Shown: positions 7,283-14,350 of the stretch, one piece after another
Numbering within the stretch: position 1 is the first letter of the stretch
How the letters are laid out: the number at the start of each line of letters is the position of its first letter
Assembly: GCA_947565255.1 (NCBI GenBank)
Contig: CANOFI010000019.1
Span: 1-16,797 of the forward strand
DNA: 16,797 bases
Direction: 5' to 3'
From: an uncultured Lachnospiraceae bacterium
GTDB taxonomy: Bacteria; Bacillota; Clostridia; Lachnospirales; Lachnospiraceae
The notes under the pieces: model-generated
The model's database searches: none
What the model saw: only the letters and a program-made list of their open reading frames with translations
What the model was told of the DNA's origin: nothing
Translations under genes and position numbers: made by a program

Positions 7283-8098
7283 TTACAGACAAAACCGCTC
7301 CAGAATTTCCGCAAAACCGTTGTGGTTGTTATCATTTCTGGTAATATAATCCGCCGATTCCTTCGTCTCTCTCGAACCGTTGCGCATGACACAGCCGACT
7401 CCGGCCGCCTCTATCATGGAAATATCATTTTGCTCATCCCCGGCGGCAATGGACTGCGCAATAGGAATGGAAAGCAGGCTGCAAAGCTCCCTTACTGCGT
7501 TTCCTTTTGTAACGCCGAGCGGGCAGTATTCCAGCATAATGTCGTTGGAAAAGACGCTGGTAACCTTTCCCTGTTCCCAGTCCGCCATTTTCTGCTGAAA
7601 GCGCATAAGGATTTCCTTACTGTCAAAATTGATGAGCAGCACCTTTACCGGATCGTGCTCCAGATAAGCGGTTGCATCGTCTACAATCAGCGCCGGTACC
7701 CGGATGGTCTTTTCGTACCAGCGGATTTGGGGCGTGTCGCGCTCGCTCAGAATATGATGGTCTGAGTAAGTGTGGACATGCAGTCCGTCCTCATAGGCGC
7801 TCTCAAATAAAGGACGCACATAGCGCAGCGGAAGCCCCCTGTGCTGAAGAATTTTTTCTCTGGCGGCATCGTAGAGCACGGCCCCGTTGGATGCGATAAT
7901 ATAACAGCCCTCCTTAACGAGGCCAAGCTCTTTTGCAACAATTTTTGCGCTGGCGATAGGGCGCCCGGTCGCAATTACAATTTTATGTCCCGCCTTCAGT
8001 GCAGCGTCCATGGCGGTTTTATTTTCAAAAGACACAAGATGTTCATCGTTTAACAGTGTGCCGTCTAAATCTGTAAATACAATTTTTTTTTCGTTCAT
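7283..8098 (-). CDS. Cof-type HAD-superfamily phosphatase
   Basis: A 271-residue HAD hydrolase of the Cof / IIB-cap group. These are cytosolic Mg-dependent phosphatases, often acting on sugar phosphates or cofactor-type phosphates; the substrate cannot be read from sequence. All four HAD motifs are present: DLDGT with Asp10 (nucleophile) and Asp12 (I), Thr44 in ATGRP (II), Lys198 in GVTKGNAV (III) and GDEQND at 220-225 (IV). The cap lies between motifs II and III. A weak ribosome binding site (GGGG) is about eight bases before the ATG. It lies 38 bases downstream of the ABC permease on the same strand with no terminator seen between, so it is probably the last gene of the gntR-ABC operon. It converges on asnB. 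Confidence 0.92.
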   Translation of the reverse strand: MNEKKIVFTDLDGTLLNDEHLVSFENKTAMDAALKAGHKIVIATGRPIASAKIVAKELGLVKEGCYIIASNGAVLYDAAREKILQHRGLPLRYVRPLFESAYEDGLHVHTYSDHHILSERDTPQIRWYEKTIRVPALIVDDATAYLEHDPVKVLLINFDSKEILMRFQQKMADWEQGKVTSVFSNDIMLEYCPLGVTKGNAVRELCSLLSIPIAQSIAAGDEQNDISMIEAAGVGCVMRNGSRETKESADYITRNDNNHNGFAEILERFCL

Positions 8099-8136
8099 AC
8101 AAAATCCCCGTTTTTAAAGCAATTTTCAGACACGCG

Positions 8137-8928
8137 CTAGCTCAGATTCAGCTTCTTTTCCATCAGATAGTAGCAAAGGAAATAGAAGACAGCCGCCTGT
8201 AGCAGGCACATGCATCCGCTGATTCCATAAATGGCTATGATCGAATTGGCGTTCGGTACAAACTCGGTCATGGTCGAGGTCATTCCGAAAGAAATCATGA
8301 CCAGCGAATAAATAATCTGCATGGCAAAATTGATAATCAGGTAGCCGACAATGGACCCGATAATTTTATGCTGGCGGAATAAATGCTGTCCCAGTGTGAC
8401 CGAAGCATAAAACATTAAAAGCTGCGCGATGAGGCTGACAATCATAAGCAGAATTGTAAGGACGACAAACAGGGAAAAGGACATATCAGTAGCCGCCTTA
8501 AAATGTGTGCCGATGTCGGCAAGACCGCGCCGGATATTTGCAAGCGTGCCTTTATCGATAAACAAAAGGAGAACAGAAAAGCCGCATACAAGGAAGCTGA
8601 CCAGCTCGAGGACGCAGGATGTAATCAGCTTGGAAAGGAGCTTCTGGTGTGTGCTGACCGGGAGCGTATGCGTGATATATCCGCGGTTGGAATATAAGCC
8701 TCTGTAGTAAAAAATAATAAAATAAATCGGCGCGCCGATAAAACAGGCCAGAATAACGACCGCATAGGCAACGATGGAAAGAACCTGTATGATTTCCGGA
8801 AGCGCTTCAAATAATCTGGTTTCAAATAAAATCCTTCCCACAACGCTCAGTACAAGGATGCCGAGCAGAATAGGGAAAAGAAGGCGTCCGATTTCTTTAA
8901 AGTCATATTTCAATAATTTTCTCAGCAT
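8137..8928 (-). CDS. ABC-2-type transporter permease, YtrC/D-like
   Basis: A 263-residue integral membrane protein with about six hydrophobic segments (roughly 17-35, 47-74, 100-124, 151-178, 188-214 and 228-255). It has no signal peptide and a short charged N-terminus, the layout of small ABC-2 permeases. Its ATG lies inside the end of the ABC ATPase gene (seven-base overlap), and its ribosome binding site GGGAGG is within the last codons of that gene, so the two proteins are made together and very likely form one transporter. The motif Y-I-T-H-T-L-P-V-S (84-92) is common in Clostridial permeases of this kind. The transported substrate is unknown. By analogy with GntR/YtrA-controlled systems it could respond to envelope-active antibiotics, but nothing in the sequence proves that. 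Confidence 0.85.
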   Translation of the reverse strand: MLRKLLKYDFKEIGRLLFPILLGILVLSVVGRILFETRLFEALPEIIQVLSIVAYAVVILACFIGAPIYFIIFYYRGLYSNRGYITHTLPVSTHQKLLSKLITSCVLELVSFLVCGFSVLLLFIDKGTLANIRRGLADIGTHFKAATDMSFSLFVVLTILLMIVSLIAQLLMFYASVTLGQHLFRQHKIIGSIVGYLIINFAMQIIYSLVMISFGMTSTMTEFVPNANSIIAIYGISGCMCLLQAAVFYFLCYYLMEKKLNLS

Positions 8929-9620
8929 CTGTATACCTCCCTGAAATAACCGTCAAGCGATGTGTTATAGGTTGCGCGGATGTCATCCACAGAGCCAAAA
9001 AGCTGGATAGTGCCCTGCTTGATAAAAATGGCATCGTTCAGCACATTTTCAATGTCTGATATCAGATGTGTGGACAGAAGAATGCTCGCATTGCTTGAAT
9101 AATTTGTAATAATTGTTTCCAGAATATAATCTCTTGCAGCCGGGTCCACACCGCCGATTGGCTCATCCAGCAAATATAAGTCCGCCTCGCGGCTCATGGT
9201 CAGAACCAGCTGTACCTTTTCCTTCATTCCCTTTGAAAGCGTGCGGAAAACACTTTTTGGATTTAAATTCAGCCGTGCAAGCATATCCTCCGCTTTTGCC
9301 CGGTTAAAATTGCTGTAAAAATCAGCAAAAAACTGCACAAGCTGCAAAATGGTCATATGCTCCGGCAGAGTCATGCAGTCGGGAAGGTAGGCAATCGACA
9401 ATTTGCTCTCGATGCCCGGTTCCCTTCCGTTGATAAAAACCTGGCCCGAAGTAGGGGTTAAAACGCCTGCCATCAGTTTCATGAGCGTGCTTTTTCCGCT
9501 TCCATTGGGACCGAGCAGGCCGATAATGCGTCCGTGTTTTAATTGAATATTGATGTTGTTCAGTGCATAAAAGCCGGAATAGCATTTTGTAAGGTTTACG
9601 CATTTCACCAGCGAATTCAT
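8922..9620 (-). CDS. ABC transporter ATP-binding protein
   Basis: A 232-residue single nucleotide-binding domain, cytosolic, working as a dimer with the downstream permease. Motifs are complete: Walker A GPNGSGKST (37-45), the signature LSKGM (128-132, in place of the usual LSGGQ), Walker B LYLLDEP (148-154) followed by the D-loop GGVDPAA, and the H-loop His185 in LLSTHLISDI. The GVDP and LSKGMK forms are typical of YtrB/ABC-2 exporter-type ATPases. Its ATG overlaps the stop of gntR in an ATGA (9617-9620), and the ribosome binding site GGAGGAG lies within gntR, so translation is coupled to the regulator. An exporter role or a sensing role are both possible. Confidence 0.95.
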   Translation of the reverse strand: MNSLVKCVNLTKCYSGFYALNNINIQLKHGRIIGLLGPNGSGKSTLMKLMAGVLTPTSGQVFINGREPGIESKLSIAYLPDCMTLPEHMTILQLVQFFADFYSNFNRAKAEDMLARLNLNPKSVFRTLSKGMKEKVQLVLTMSREADLYLLDEPIGGVDPAARDYILETIITNYSSNASILLSTHLISDIENVLNDAIFIKQGTIQLFGSVDDIRATYNTSLDGYFREVYRC

Positions 9621-9982
9621 TGAAACTCCTCCTCTTTCTCGATTAAATTTATCGCGTCTTTTTTGTCAAAACCGAGCTTCTGCATTTTTAAAAGAAACGC
9701 ATGCATTTCTTTTACAGCCAGCTTCTGTCTGTAGGCAGCCAGAAGCTGGCTGTCCTCTGTAATATAGCGTCCGCTTGTTCTTTTAGAATAGACAAGGCCG
9801 AGCTGCTCTAATTCAGAAAGCGCTTTTTGCATTGTATTTGGATTTACCGCAGCGTCAATGGCAAATTCACGGACAGAGGGCAGTTTATCGCCAGGCTTAT
9901 ACTGTCCGGCGGCAATATCCAGAGACAGCTTCTCGACAATCTGTGCATAAATCGGCCGGTCTTTATCCAGCATCCAGCCCAT
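9617..9982 (-). CDS. GntR-family transcriptional regulator, YtrA subfamily
   Basis: A 121-residue DNA-binding protein. The N-terminal winged helix-turn-helix (about 10-75) has the GntR signature YAQI...I..G.Y.PGDKLPSVREFA...VNPNTMQKALSELEQLGLVYSKRTSGRYI. The C-terminal part (about 76-121) is short, helical and charged, as in YtrA-type regulators that lack a large ligand-binding domain. It is the first gene of an operon with the ABC ATPase and permease, the usual YtrA arrangement, and probably represses its own operon. The ATG follows a strong ribosome binding site (GGAGGAGG). A near-consensus promoter and a candidate operator lie upstream on the same strand. The inducer is unknown. A 13-bp inverted repeat sits inside the coding region (9714-9753). 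Confidence 0.94.
   Translation of the reverse strand: MGWMLDKDRPIYAQIVEKLSLDIAAGQYKPGDKLPSVREFAIDAAVNPNTMQKALSELEQLGLVYSKRTSGRYITEDSQLLAAYRQKLAVKEMHAFLLKMQKLGFDKKDAINLIEKEEEFQ
9714..9753. repeat. 13-bp perfect inverted repeat inside gntR
   Basis: ACAGCCAGCTTCT (9714-9726) is the exact reverse complement of AGAAGCTGGCTGT (9741-9753), with a 14-base loop. It encodes residues around 77-90 (SQLLAAYRQKLAV), just after the winged helix. The arms ACAGCCAG/CTGGCTGT recur in the potD leader hairpin at 10166-10197. Confidence 0.8.
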
Positions 9983-10044
9983 AAGATCCTCCTCCTTTCT
10001 TCTCGTTGCAATACCATACAGCAGAGCCGATGGTGTTGGTCTTG

Positions 10045-10064
10045 TGTACTAAAATCATAATACA
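10045..10064. promoter_or_regulatory. Candidate GntR operator next to the gntR -10 box
   Basis: A 20-base imperfect palindrome, arms TGTACTA (10045-10051) and TAATACA (10058-10064) with one mismatch and a six-base centre. It fits the loose GntR pattern GT...TA...TA...AC. It touches the -10 box of the gntR promoter and covers the likely transcription start, a position suited to autorepression. This is inferred from position and symmetry only. Confidence 0.45.
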
Positions 10065-10093
10065 ATAATACAATATAATTGAAATGTTGTCAA
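10065..10093 (-). promoter_or_regulatory. Sigma-A promoter of the gntR-ABC-HAD operon
   Basis: On the minus strand, a perfect -35 TTGACA (10088-10093), a 17-base spacer and -10 TATTAT (10065-10070, five of six matches). Transcription would start near 10058, about 75 bases before the gntR ATG. Confidence 0.85.
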
Positions 10094-10148
10094 GTAAAAC
10101 ACAAAAAATAGGTAAAAATAGATTGACAGCATACCGTTTCAATTATAT
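10073..10148. repeat. 12-bp inverted repeat spanning the divergent promoters
   Basis: ATATAATTGAAA (10073-10084) is the exact reverse complement of TTTCAATTATAT (10137-10148). Each arm lies within one of the two divergent promoters, so the repeat is centred between them. Confidence 0.8.
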
Positions 10149-10151
10149 ACT
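10123..10151 (+). promoter_or_regulatory. Sigma-A promoter of potD
   Basis: Perfect -35 TTGACA (10123-10128), a 17-base spacer and -10 TATACT (10146-10151). Transcription would start near 10158, leaving a leader of about 98 bases. The -35 boxes of this promoter and the gntR promoter are only 29 bases apart. Confidence 0.87.
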
Positions 10152-10165
10152 TTTATAGGAAACGT

Positions 10166-10197
10166 CACAGCCAGACCGATGATACTGCCTGGCTGTG
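10166..10197 (+). promoter_or_regulatory. Hairpin at the 5' end of the potD transcript
   Basis: A perfect 9-bp stem, CACAGCCAG (10166-10174) with CTGGCTGTG (10189-10197), and a 14-base loop. It begins about eight bases from the predicted transcription start. Only three T residues follow shortly after, so it is a poor terminator. It could stabilise the mRNA or be a protein or RNA target. A small CCGG/CCGG hairpin follows at 10222-10233. Confidence 0.55.
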
Positions 10198-10255
10198 CTG
10201 TTTGCGGATTCTGTATATCTTCCGGCAGGCCGGGAGACGACTAAAAAGGAGGAAT

Positions 10256-11356
10256 ATGTATAAAATGAAAAAGAAAATGTTGGCATTGGCTATGTCACTG
10301 ATTTGTTTTGCTGTGAGTGCTGCAGGCTGCGGTGTATCGGAAAAAAATGAGGATGCGGATGGGAATGGGTATGCAGATGAGATATATCTGTACAACTGGT
10401 CGGAGTATATGGTTCCTGAAATTTTAGAGGATTTTGAAAAGGAATATGGAATTAAGGTAGTGGAAACCATTTATGAATCCAACGATGAGATGCTTGCAAA
10501 ACTGTTAAACAGCAGCGAAGGTGAGTACGATATAGCAGTTCCGACAAATTATTTTGTAAAGGCTCTTTTAGAAAATGATCTGATCGAGGAGTTTGACAAG
10601 GACGCAATTACCAATTTAAATAACATCAATGATGCGTATTTAGATGTGGATTATGATAAAGGGAACAAATACACAGTGCCGTATATGGCGATGGTCACTG
10701 TGGGTGTCGGCAATAAAAAAAGGCTGGAAAAGGCTGGCGTACAAATTAATAAGGCGACAGATCTGCTGCAGCCGCAGCTGAAAGATGAGGTCATTGTTAT
10801 TGACGACAATGAGGAGATTATGAATATCGCCCTGATGGGAAGCGGAATCAACCCTGAGGACAAAAGCGTGGAAAATCTGAAAAAGAGCAGGGAATATTTG
10901 CTGGATTTAAATAAGAATCTCAAATCCTACGCACAGACAGCCGACGGCCGTACGATGTTAGCCAGGGGAGAGGTCGCATTTTCCTATATGTACAGCGGAG
11001 ATGCAATTCAGGCCATGAAGGAAAATGAGGATCTGGAAATCGTGATGAATGAGGAAAAGCTGCCGCTGAGCATTGACACATTTGTGCTTGTAAAAGGAAC
11101 CAGACACAAAAAGGAGGCGCAGTTATTTATTGATTTTGTGTTAAGGCCGGAAAATTATGCGAAGCTGGTTGAGGAATATTATTATGCATGTATCAACGAG
11201 GCTGCTGTTGAAAAGCTTCCGAAGGAGCTGGCGGACAATCCGGTGTGCGTGCTGGACGATGAAATGTTAAAACGTGCATATATTGTGGGCGATAAGACCG
11301 AGGAAATGCTGGCAGTAACCTCGGACATCGTCACAGAAGTAAAATCTGCCAAATAG
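10256..11356 (+). CDS. PotD-like extracellular solute-binding lipoprotein (polyamine-type)
   Basis: The solute-binding protein of a polyamine-type ABC importer, anchored outside the membrane by a lipid. Starts at 10256 (366 residues, three bases after GGAGG) and 10265 (363 residues, twelve bases after) are both possible; a TTG further upstream at 10202 is not used. Numbering from 10265, a signal peptide MKKKMLALAMSLICFAVSAAG leads to the lipobox Cys22. The fold follows E. coli PotD: YLYNWSEYM with Trp45 and Tyr48, VPTNYF with Thr94 and Tyr96, and Asp181 and Glu184 in the acidic pocket. By manual alignment, two aromatic ligand contacts differ: Trp229 of E. coli becomes Tyr243 and Trp255 becomes Ser269, so the ligand may not be spermidine. 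No potA, potB or potC lies beside it. It is transcribed divergently from gntR. Confidence 0.88.
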   Translation: MYKMKKKMLALAMSLICFAVSAAGCGVSEKNEDADGNGYADEIYLYNWSEYMVPEILEDFEKEYGIKVVETIYESNDEMLAKLLNSSEGEYDIAVPTNYFVKALLENDLIEEFDKDAITNLNNINDAYLDVDYDKGNKYTVPYMAMVTVGVGNKKRLEKAGVQINKATDLLQPQLKDEVIVIDDNEEIMNIALMGSGINPEDKSVENLKKSREYLLDLNKNLKSYAQTADGRTMLARGEVAFSYMYSGDAIQAMKENEDLEIVMNEEKLPLSIDTFVLVKGTRHKKEAQLFIDFVLRPENYAKLVEEYYYACINEAAVEKLPKELADNPVCVLDDEMLKRAYIVGDKTEEMLAVTSDIVTEVKSAK

Positions 11357-11405
11357 CCTGGCGGATGCAGACGGGTATGTCTGACAAAAGAAACTGAAAC
11401 AGGGT

Positions 11406-11512
11406 GCAGGGGCTGCTGCAGAAGCAAACACAATTACAATATTCAGACCACAGGATCTTGCGGAGGATACGATATATTGTAGGGAAATGTGTTTCTGCAG
11501 CGGCCCCCTTGC
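11406..11512. other. Large imperfect palindrome before deoB: structured leader or MITE-like element
   Basis: A nested foldable element. The outer stem pairs GGGGCTGCTGCAGAA (11409-11423) with TTCTGCAGCGGCCCC (11493-11507), 15 pairs with one wobble. It can be extended outward by GCA/TGC (11406-11408 with 11510-11512). Inside it ACAC (11428-11431) pairs with GTGT (11489-11492) and TACAATAT (11435-11442) with ATATTGTA (11474-11481), leaving a 31-base top loop. The loop's TCAGAC (11443-11448) is complementary to GTCTGA (11531-11536), which lies between the deoB ribosome binding site and its ATG. No T-run follows, so it is not a normal terminator. It matches no riboswitch class I recognise. Confidence 0.55.
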
Positions 11513-11537
11513 AAAAAAAGAAAATGAGGTGTCTGAT

Positions 11538-12698
11538 ATGAAACGGGTATTTTTGATTGTACTGGACAGCGTCGGCATTGGAGAAATGCCCGATGCAGCA
11601 AGCTATCATGATGCAGGAAGCAATACGCTGAAGGCGGCTTCCAGAGGAAAAAATTTTCATATGGAGCATATGAAGGAGCTGGGTCTGTTTAATATTGACG
11701 GAATTGACTGGATGGAGGGCGCGGAGCAGCCAAAAGGCGCATTTGCAAGGATGGCGGAGGCTTCCAGGGGAAAGGATACGACGATCGGACACTGGGAAAT
11801 CGCCGGAGTCATATCAGGGGAGCCTCTTCCGACTTACCCGGACGGCTTTCCAGACGAGGTAATTCAGGCGTTTATAAAGGAAACGGGACGGGGTGTTCTC
11901 TGCAACAGGCCGTATTCCGGGACAGAGGTTATTAAGGAGTACGGAGAGGAACATATGAAGACCGGGGATTTGATTGTATACACTTCGGCGGACAGTGTGT
12001 TCCAGATTGCAGCCCATGAGGAAATTGTGCCGGTTGAGGAGCTGTATGCAATTTGTGAAAAGGCAAGGGCGATTCTTCGGGGCAGACATGGAGTGGGAAG
12101 GGTCATTGCCAGACCATTTACCGGGAAACCGGGCAGCTTTGCAAGGACGGCAAACCGGCATGATTTTTCCTTAGAGCCGCCGAAGACTACGATGTTAAAC
12201 GCTTTAAAGGACGCCGGACTGACCGTGGCTGGCGTGGGGAAAATCAACGATATTTTTGCGGGCAGCGGCATTACGCAGACGGTGCGTACAAAAGGAAACG
12301 AAGAAGGGATAGCCCTTACCGTTGAGCACATGAAAAAAGAGTTTGAGGGCCTTTGCTTTGTGAATCTGGTGGATTACGATATGCTGTATGGACACCGGAA
12401 CGACGTGGAGGGCTATGCCGGTGCGCTCACGTATTTTGATGAACGGCTGCCGGAGCTTCTTGCACTTTTAAAAGAAGAGGATGTGCTTATGATTACGGCG
12501 GACCATGGCTGCGACCCGTCGACTCCGTCCACGGATCATTCCAGGGAATATACGCCGCTTGTCATGTATGGAAAAAAAGTAAAGGAAGGGTGTAATCTGG
12601 GGACAAGAAAGACATTTGCGGATATTGCAAAGACAATTACAGAGTATTTCGGAGTGTCCGCCGACATTGCAGGCGAGGCGCTTCCTGTCTGGAAATAA
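11538..12698 (+). CDS. deoB: Phosphopentomutase
   Basis: Interconverts ribose- or deoxyribose-1-phosphate and the 5-phosphates, linking nucleoside salvage to central carbon metabolism; cytosolic, Mn-dependent, alkaline phosphatase superfamily. It has 386 residues, near the roughly 394 of Bacillus DeoB. The start at 11538 is chosen because GAGG (11526-11529) is eight bases upstream and MKRVFLIVLDSVGIGEMPDA is the family N-terminus; an in-frame ATG at 11487 lies inside the palindromic element and is rejected. The phospho-accepting Thr81 is in GKDTTIGHWE. Metal ligands are Asp10, Asp281 and His286 (VDYDMLYGH), Asp322 and His323 (TADHG), and His334 (TDHSRE). No deo-operon partners (deoC, pdp, cdd) are adjacent. 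prfC follows after 34 bases with no terminator seen. Confidence 0.97.
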   Translation: MKRVFLIVLDSVGIGEMPDAASYHDAGSNTLKAASRGKNFHMEHMKELGLFNIDGIDWMEGAEQPKGAFARMAEASRGKDTTIGHWEIAGVISGEPLPTYPDGFPDEVIQAFIKETGRGVLCNRPYSGTEVIKEYGEEHMKTGDLIVYTSADSVFQIAAHEEIVPVEELYAICEKARAILRGRHGVGRVIARPFTGKPGSFARTANRHDFSLEPPKTTMLNALKDAGLTVAGVGKINDIFAGSGITQTVRTKGNEEGIALTVEHMKKEFEGLCFVNLVDYDMLYGHRNDVEGYAGALTYFDERLPELLALLKEEDVLMITADHGCDPSTPSTDHSREYTPLVMYGKKVKEGCNLGTRKTFADIAKTITEYFGVSADIAGEALPVWK

Positions 12699-12717
12699 AA
12701 AAACGTAATGTTGTACT

Positions 12718-12735
12718 GGGAGGAACAATGCTGTG
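12718..12735 (+). promoter_or_regulatory. prfC ribosome binding site and GTG start with a competing ATG
   Basis: GGGAGG (12718-12723) is nine bases before the in-frame GTG at 12733. An out-of-frame ATG at 12728 is only four bases past it and opens a 28-codon frame that ends within prfC. There is no in-frame ATG near the conserved N-terminus, so GTG is taken as the start. Confidence 0.65.
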
Positions 12736-14322
12736 TCAGCTTATCAGAAAGAAATTGAAAAAAGAAGAACATTTGCCATCATATCGCATCCAGATGCCGG
12801 GAAGACGACGCTGACGGAAAAATTTTTATTATACGGAGGCGCCATCAATCTGGCCGGCTCCGTCAAGGGAAAGGCGACCGCGCGGCATGCGGTGTCAGAC
12901 TGGATGGAAATAGAAAAAGAGAGAGGAATTTCGGTCACCTCCTCTGTGCTGCAGTTTCATTATGGAGACTGCTGCATCAATATTCTGGATACGCCGGGGC
13001 ACCAGGACTTTTCGGAGGATACGTACCGCACCCTGATGGCGGCGGATTCAGCGGTTATGGTCATTGATGCATCGAAAGGCGTGGAGGCGCAGACGAGAAA
13101 GCTGTTTAAGGTGTGTGTGATGCGCCATATTCCGATTTTTACCTTTATTAATAAAATGGACCGCGATGCCAACGATACGTTTGAGCTGCTGGATGATATT
13201 GAAAAGGAGCTGGGAATCGCAACCTGTCCGGTAAACTGGCCCATCGGGTCCGGAAAATCCTTTAAGGGCGTCTATAACCGTGCCGAAAAAACAGTGACTT
13301 TGTTTTCGGATACGGAAAAGGGTACAAAAGAGGGAGAAATCCGGACGGTTTCTATAGAAGATGAGGAATTAAATTCGGTCATCGGGGAGGAACAGCTTGC
13401 GAACCTGAAAGAAGAAATTGAGCTGTTTGACGGGGCCGGTGCGGAATTTGACATGGAGCTTGTCTCAAAAGGGGAGCTTTCCCCGGTGTTTTTTGGTTCG
13501 GCGCTGACCAATTTTGGCGTGGAGCCGTTTCTGAAGGAATTTTTAAACATGACGTCCTCTCCGCTGCCGCGCCGCTCCGATGAAGGGGAGATCGACCCGT
13601 TTTCAGAGGATTTTTCGGCCTTTGTCTTTAAGATACAGGCCAATATGAACAAGGCGCACCGGGACCGGATTGCGTTTATGCGCATTTGTTCCGGCAAATT
13701 TGATGCGTCAAAAGAAGTGTACCATGTACAGGGAGGAAGAAAGCTTAGGCTTTCCCAGCCCCAGCAGCTGATGGCGCAGGAGAGAAAGATGATTGAGGAG
13801 GCCTATGCGGGAGACATTATCGGGGTATTTGACCCGGGTATTTTTTCGATAGGCGACACCGTATGTGCGCCGGGCAAAAAGTTTGCATTTGAGGGAATAC
13901 CGACGTTTGCACCGGAACATTTTGCAAGAGTGCTGCAGGTGGATACGATGAAGAGAAAGCAGTTTGTCAAGGGCGTAGAGCAGATTGCCCAGGAGGGGGC
14001 AATCCAGATTTTCCATGAGCTGAATTCCGGCATGGAAGAAATCATTGTGGGGGTTGTCGGCGTCCTCCAGTTTGAGGTGCTGCAATACCGCCTGCAGAAT
14101 GAATATAATGTAGAAATACGCATGGAGCGGCTTCCCTATGAACATATCCGCTGGATTGAAAATAAAGAAATCGATGTCTCAAAGATTACCGGTACCTCGG
14201 ATATGAAAAAAATACAGGATTTGAAAGGCCGTCCGCTTCTGCTGTTTGTCAATGCGTGGAGCGTCGGCATGACGCTGGAGCGGAACGAAGGACTGGTGCT
14301 CAGTGAATTTGGCCGTGAATAG
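12733..14322 (+). CDS. prfC: Peptide chain release factor 3
   Basis: GTPase that removes RF1 or RF2 from the ribosome after peptide release; cytosolic. It has 529 residues, the same length as E. coli RF3. The N-terminus (with the GTG start read as Met) and the G-domain match the family: P-loop SHPDAGKT (18-25), switch I GISVTSS (65-71), DTPGHQDF (86-93) and NKMD (140-143). Further on, WPIGSGKSFKGVYNR and FFGSALTNFGVEPFL are RF3 signatures that separate it from EF-G and TetM-type proteins. It sits 34 bases after deoB and 28 before recJ with no terminator seen, so the three probably share a transcript. RF3 is not essential in the bacteria where it has been studied, and some lineages lack it. 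Confidence 0.97.
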   Translation: MSAYQKEIEKRRTFAIISHPDAGKTTLTEKFLLYGGAINLAGSVKGKATARHAVSDWMEIEKERGISVTSSVLQFHYGDCCINILDTPGHQDFSEDTYRTLMAADSAVMVIDASKGVEAQTRKLFKVCVMRHIPIFTFINKMDRDANDTFELLDDIEKELGIATCPVNWPIGSGKSFKGVYNRAEKTVTLFSDTEKGTKEGEIRTVSIEDEELNSVIGEEQLANLKEEIELFDGAGAEFDMELVSKGELSPVFFGSALTNFGVEPFLKEFLNMTSSPLPRRSDEGEIDPFSEDFSAFVFKIQANMNKAHRDRIAFMRICSGKFDASKEVYHVQGGRKLRLSQPQQLMAQERKMIEEAYAGDIIGVFDPGIFSIGDTVCAPGKKFAFEGIPTFAPEHFARVLQVDTMKRKQFVKGVEQIAQEGAIQIFHELNSGMEEIIVGVVGVLQFEVLQYRLQNEYNVEIRMERLPYEHIRWIENKEIDVSKITGTSDMKKIQDLKGRPLLLFVNAWSVGMTLERNEGLVLSEFGRE

Positions 14323-14350
14323 CGATGTGTGACAGGAAGGAACCGACAGG

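Noticed and set aside
7220..7765. 181-codon + strand frame opposite the HAD gene
   Set aside because: It is antisense to a well-supported HAD phosphatase, has no ribosome binding site and begins inside the asnB terminator region.
10202..10255. TTG start extending potD upstream
   Set aside because: It would put a positively charged stretch before the lipoprotein signal peptide, and the GGAGG at 10248-10252 lies downstream of it.
11487..11537. Upstream start of deoB at 11487
   Set aside because: It lacks a ribosome binding site, runs through the palindromic element, and the DeoB family N-terminus begins at 11538.
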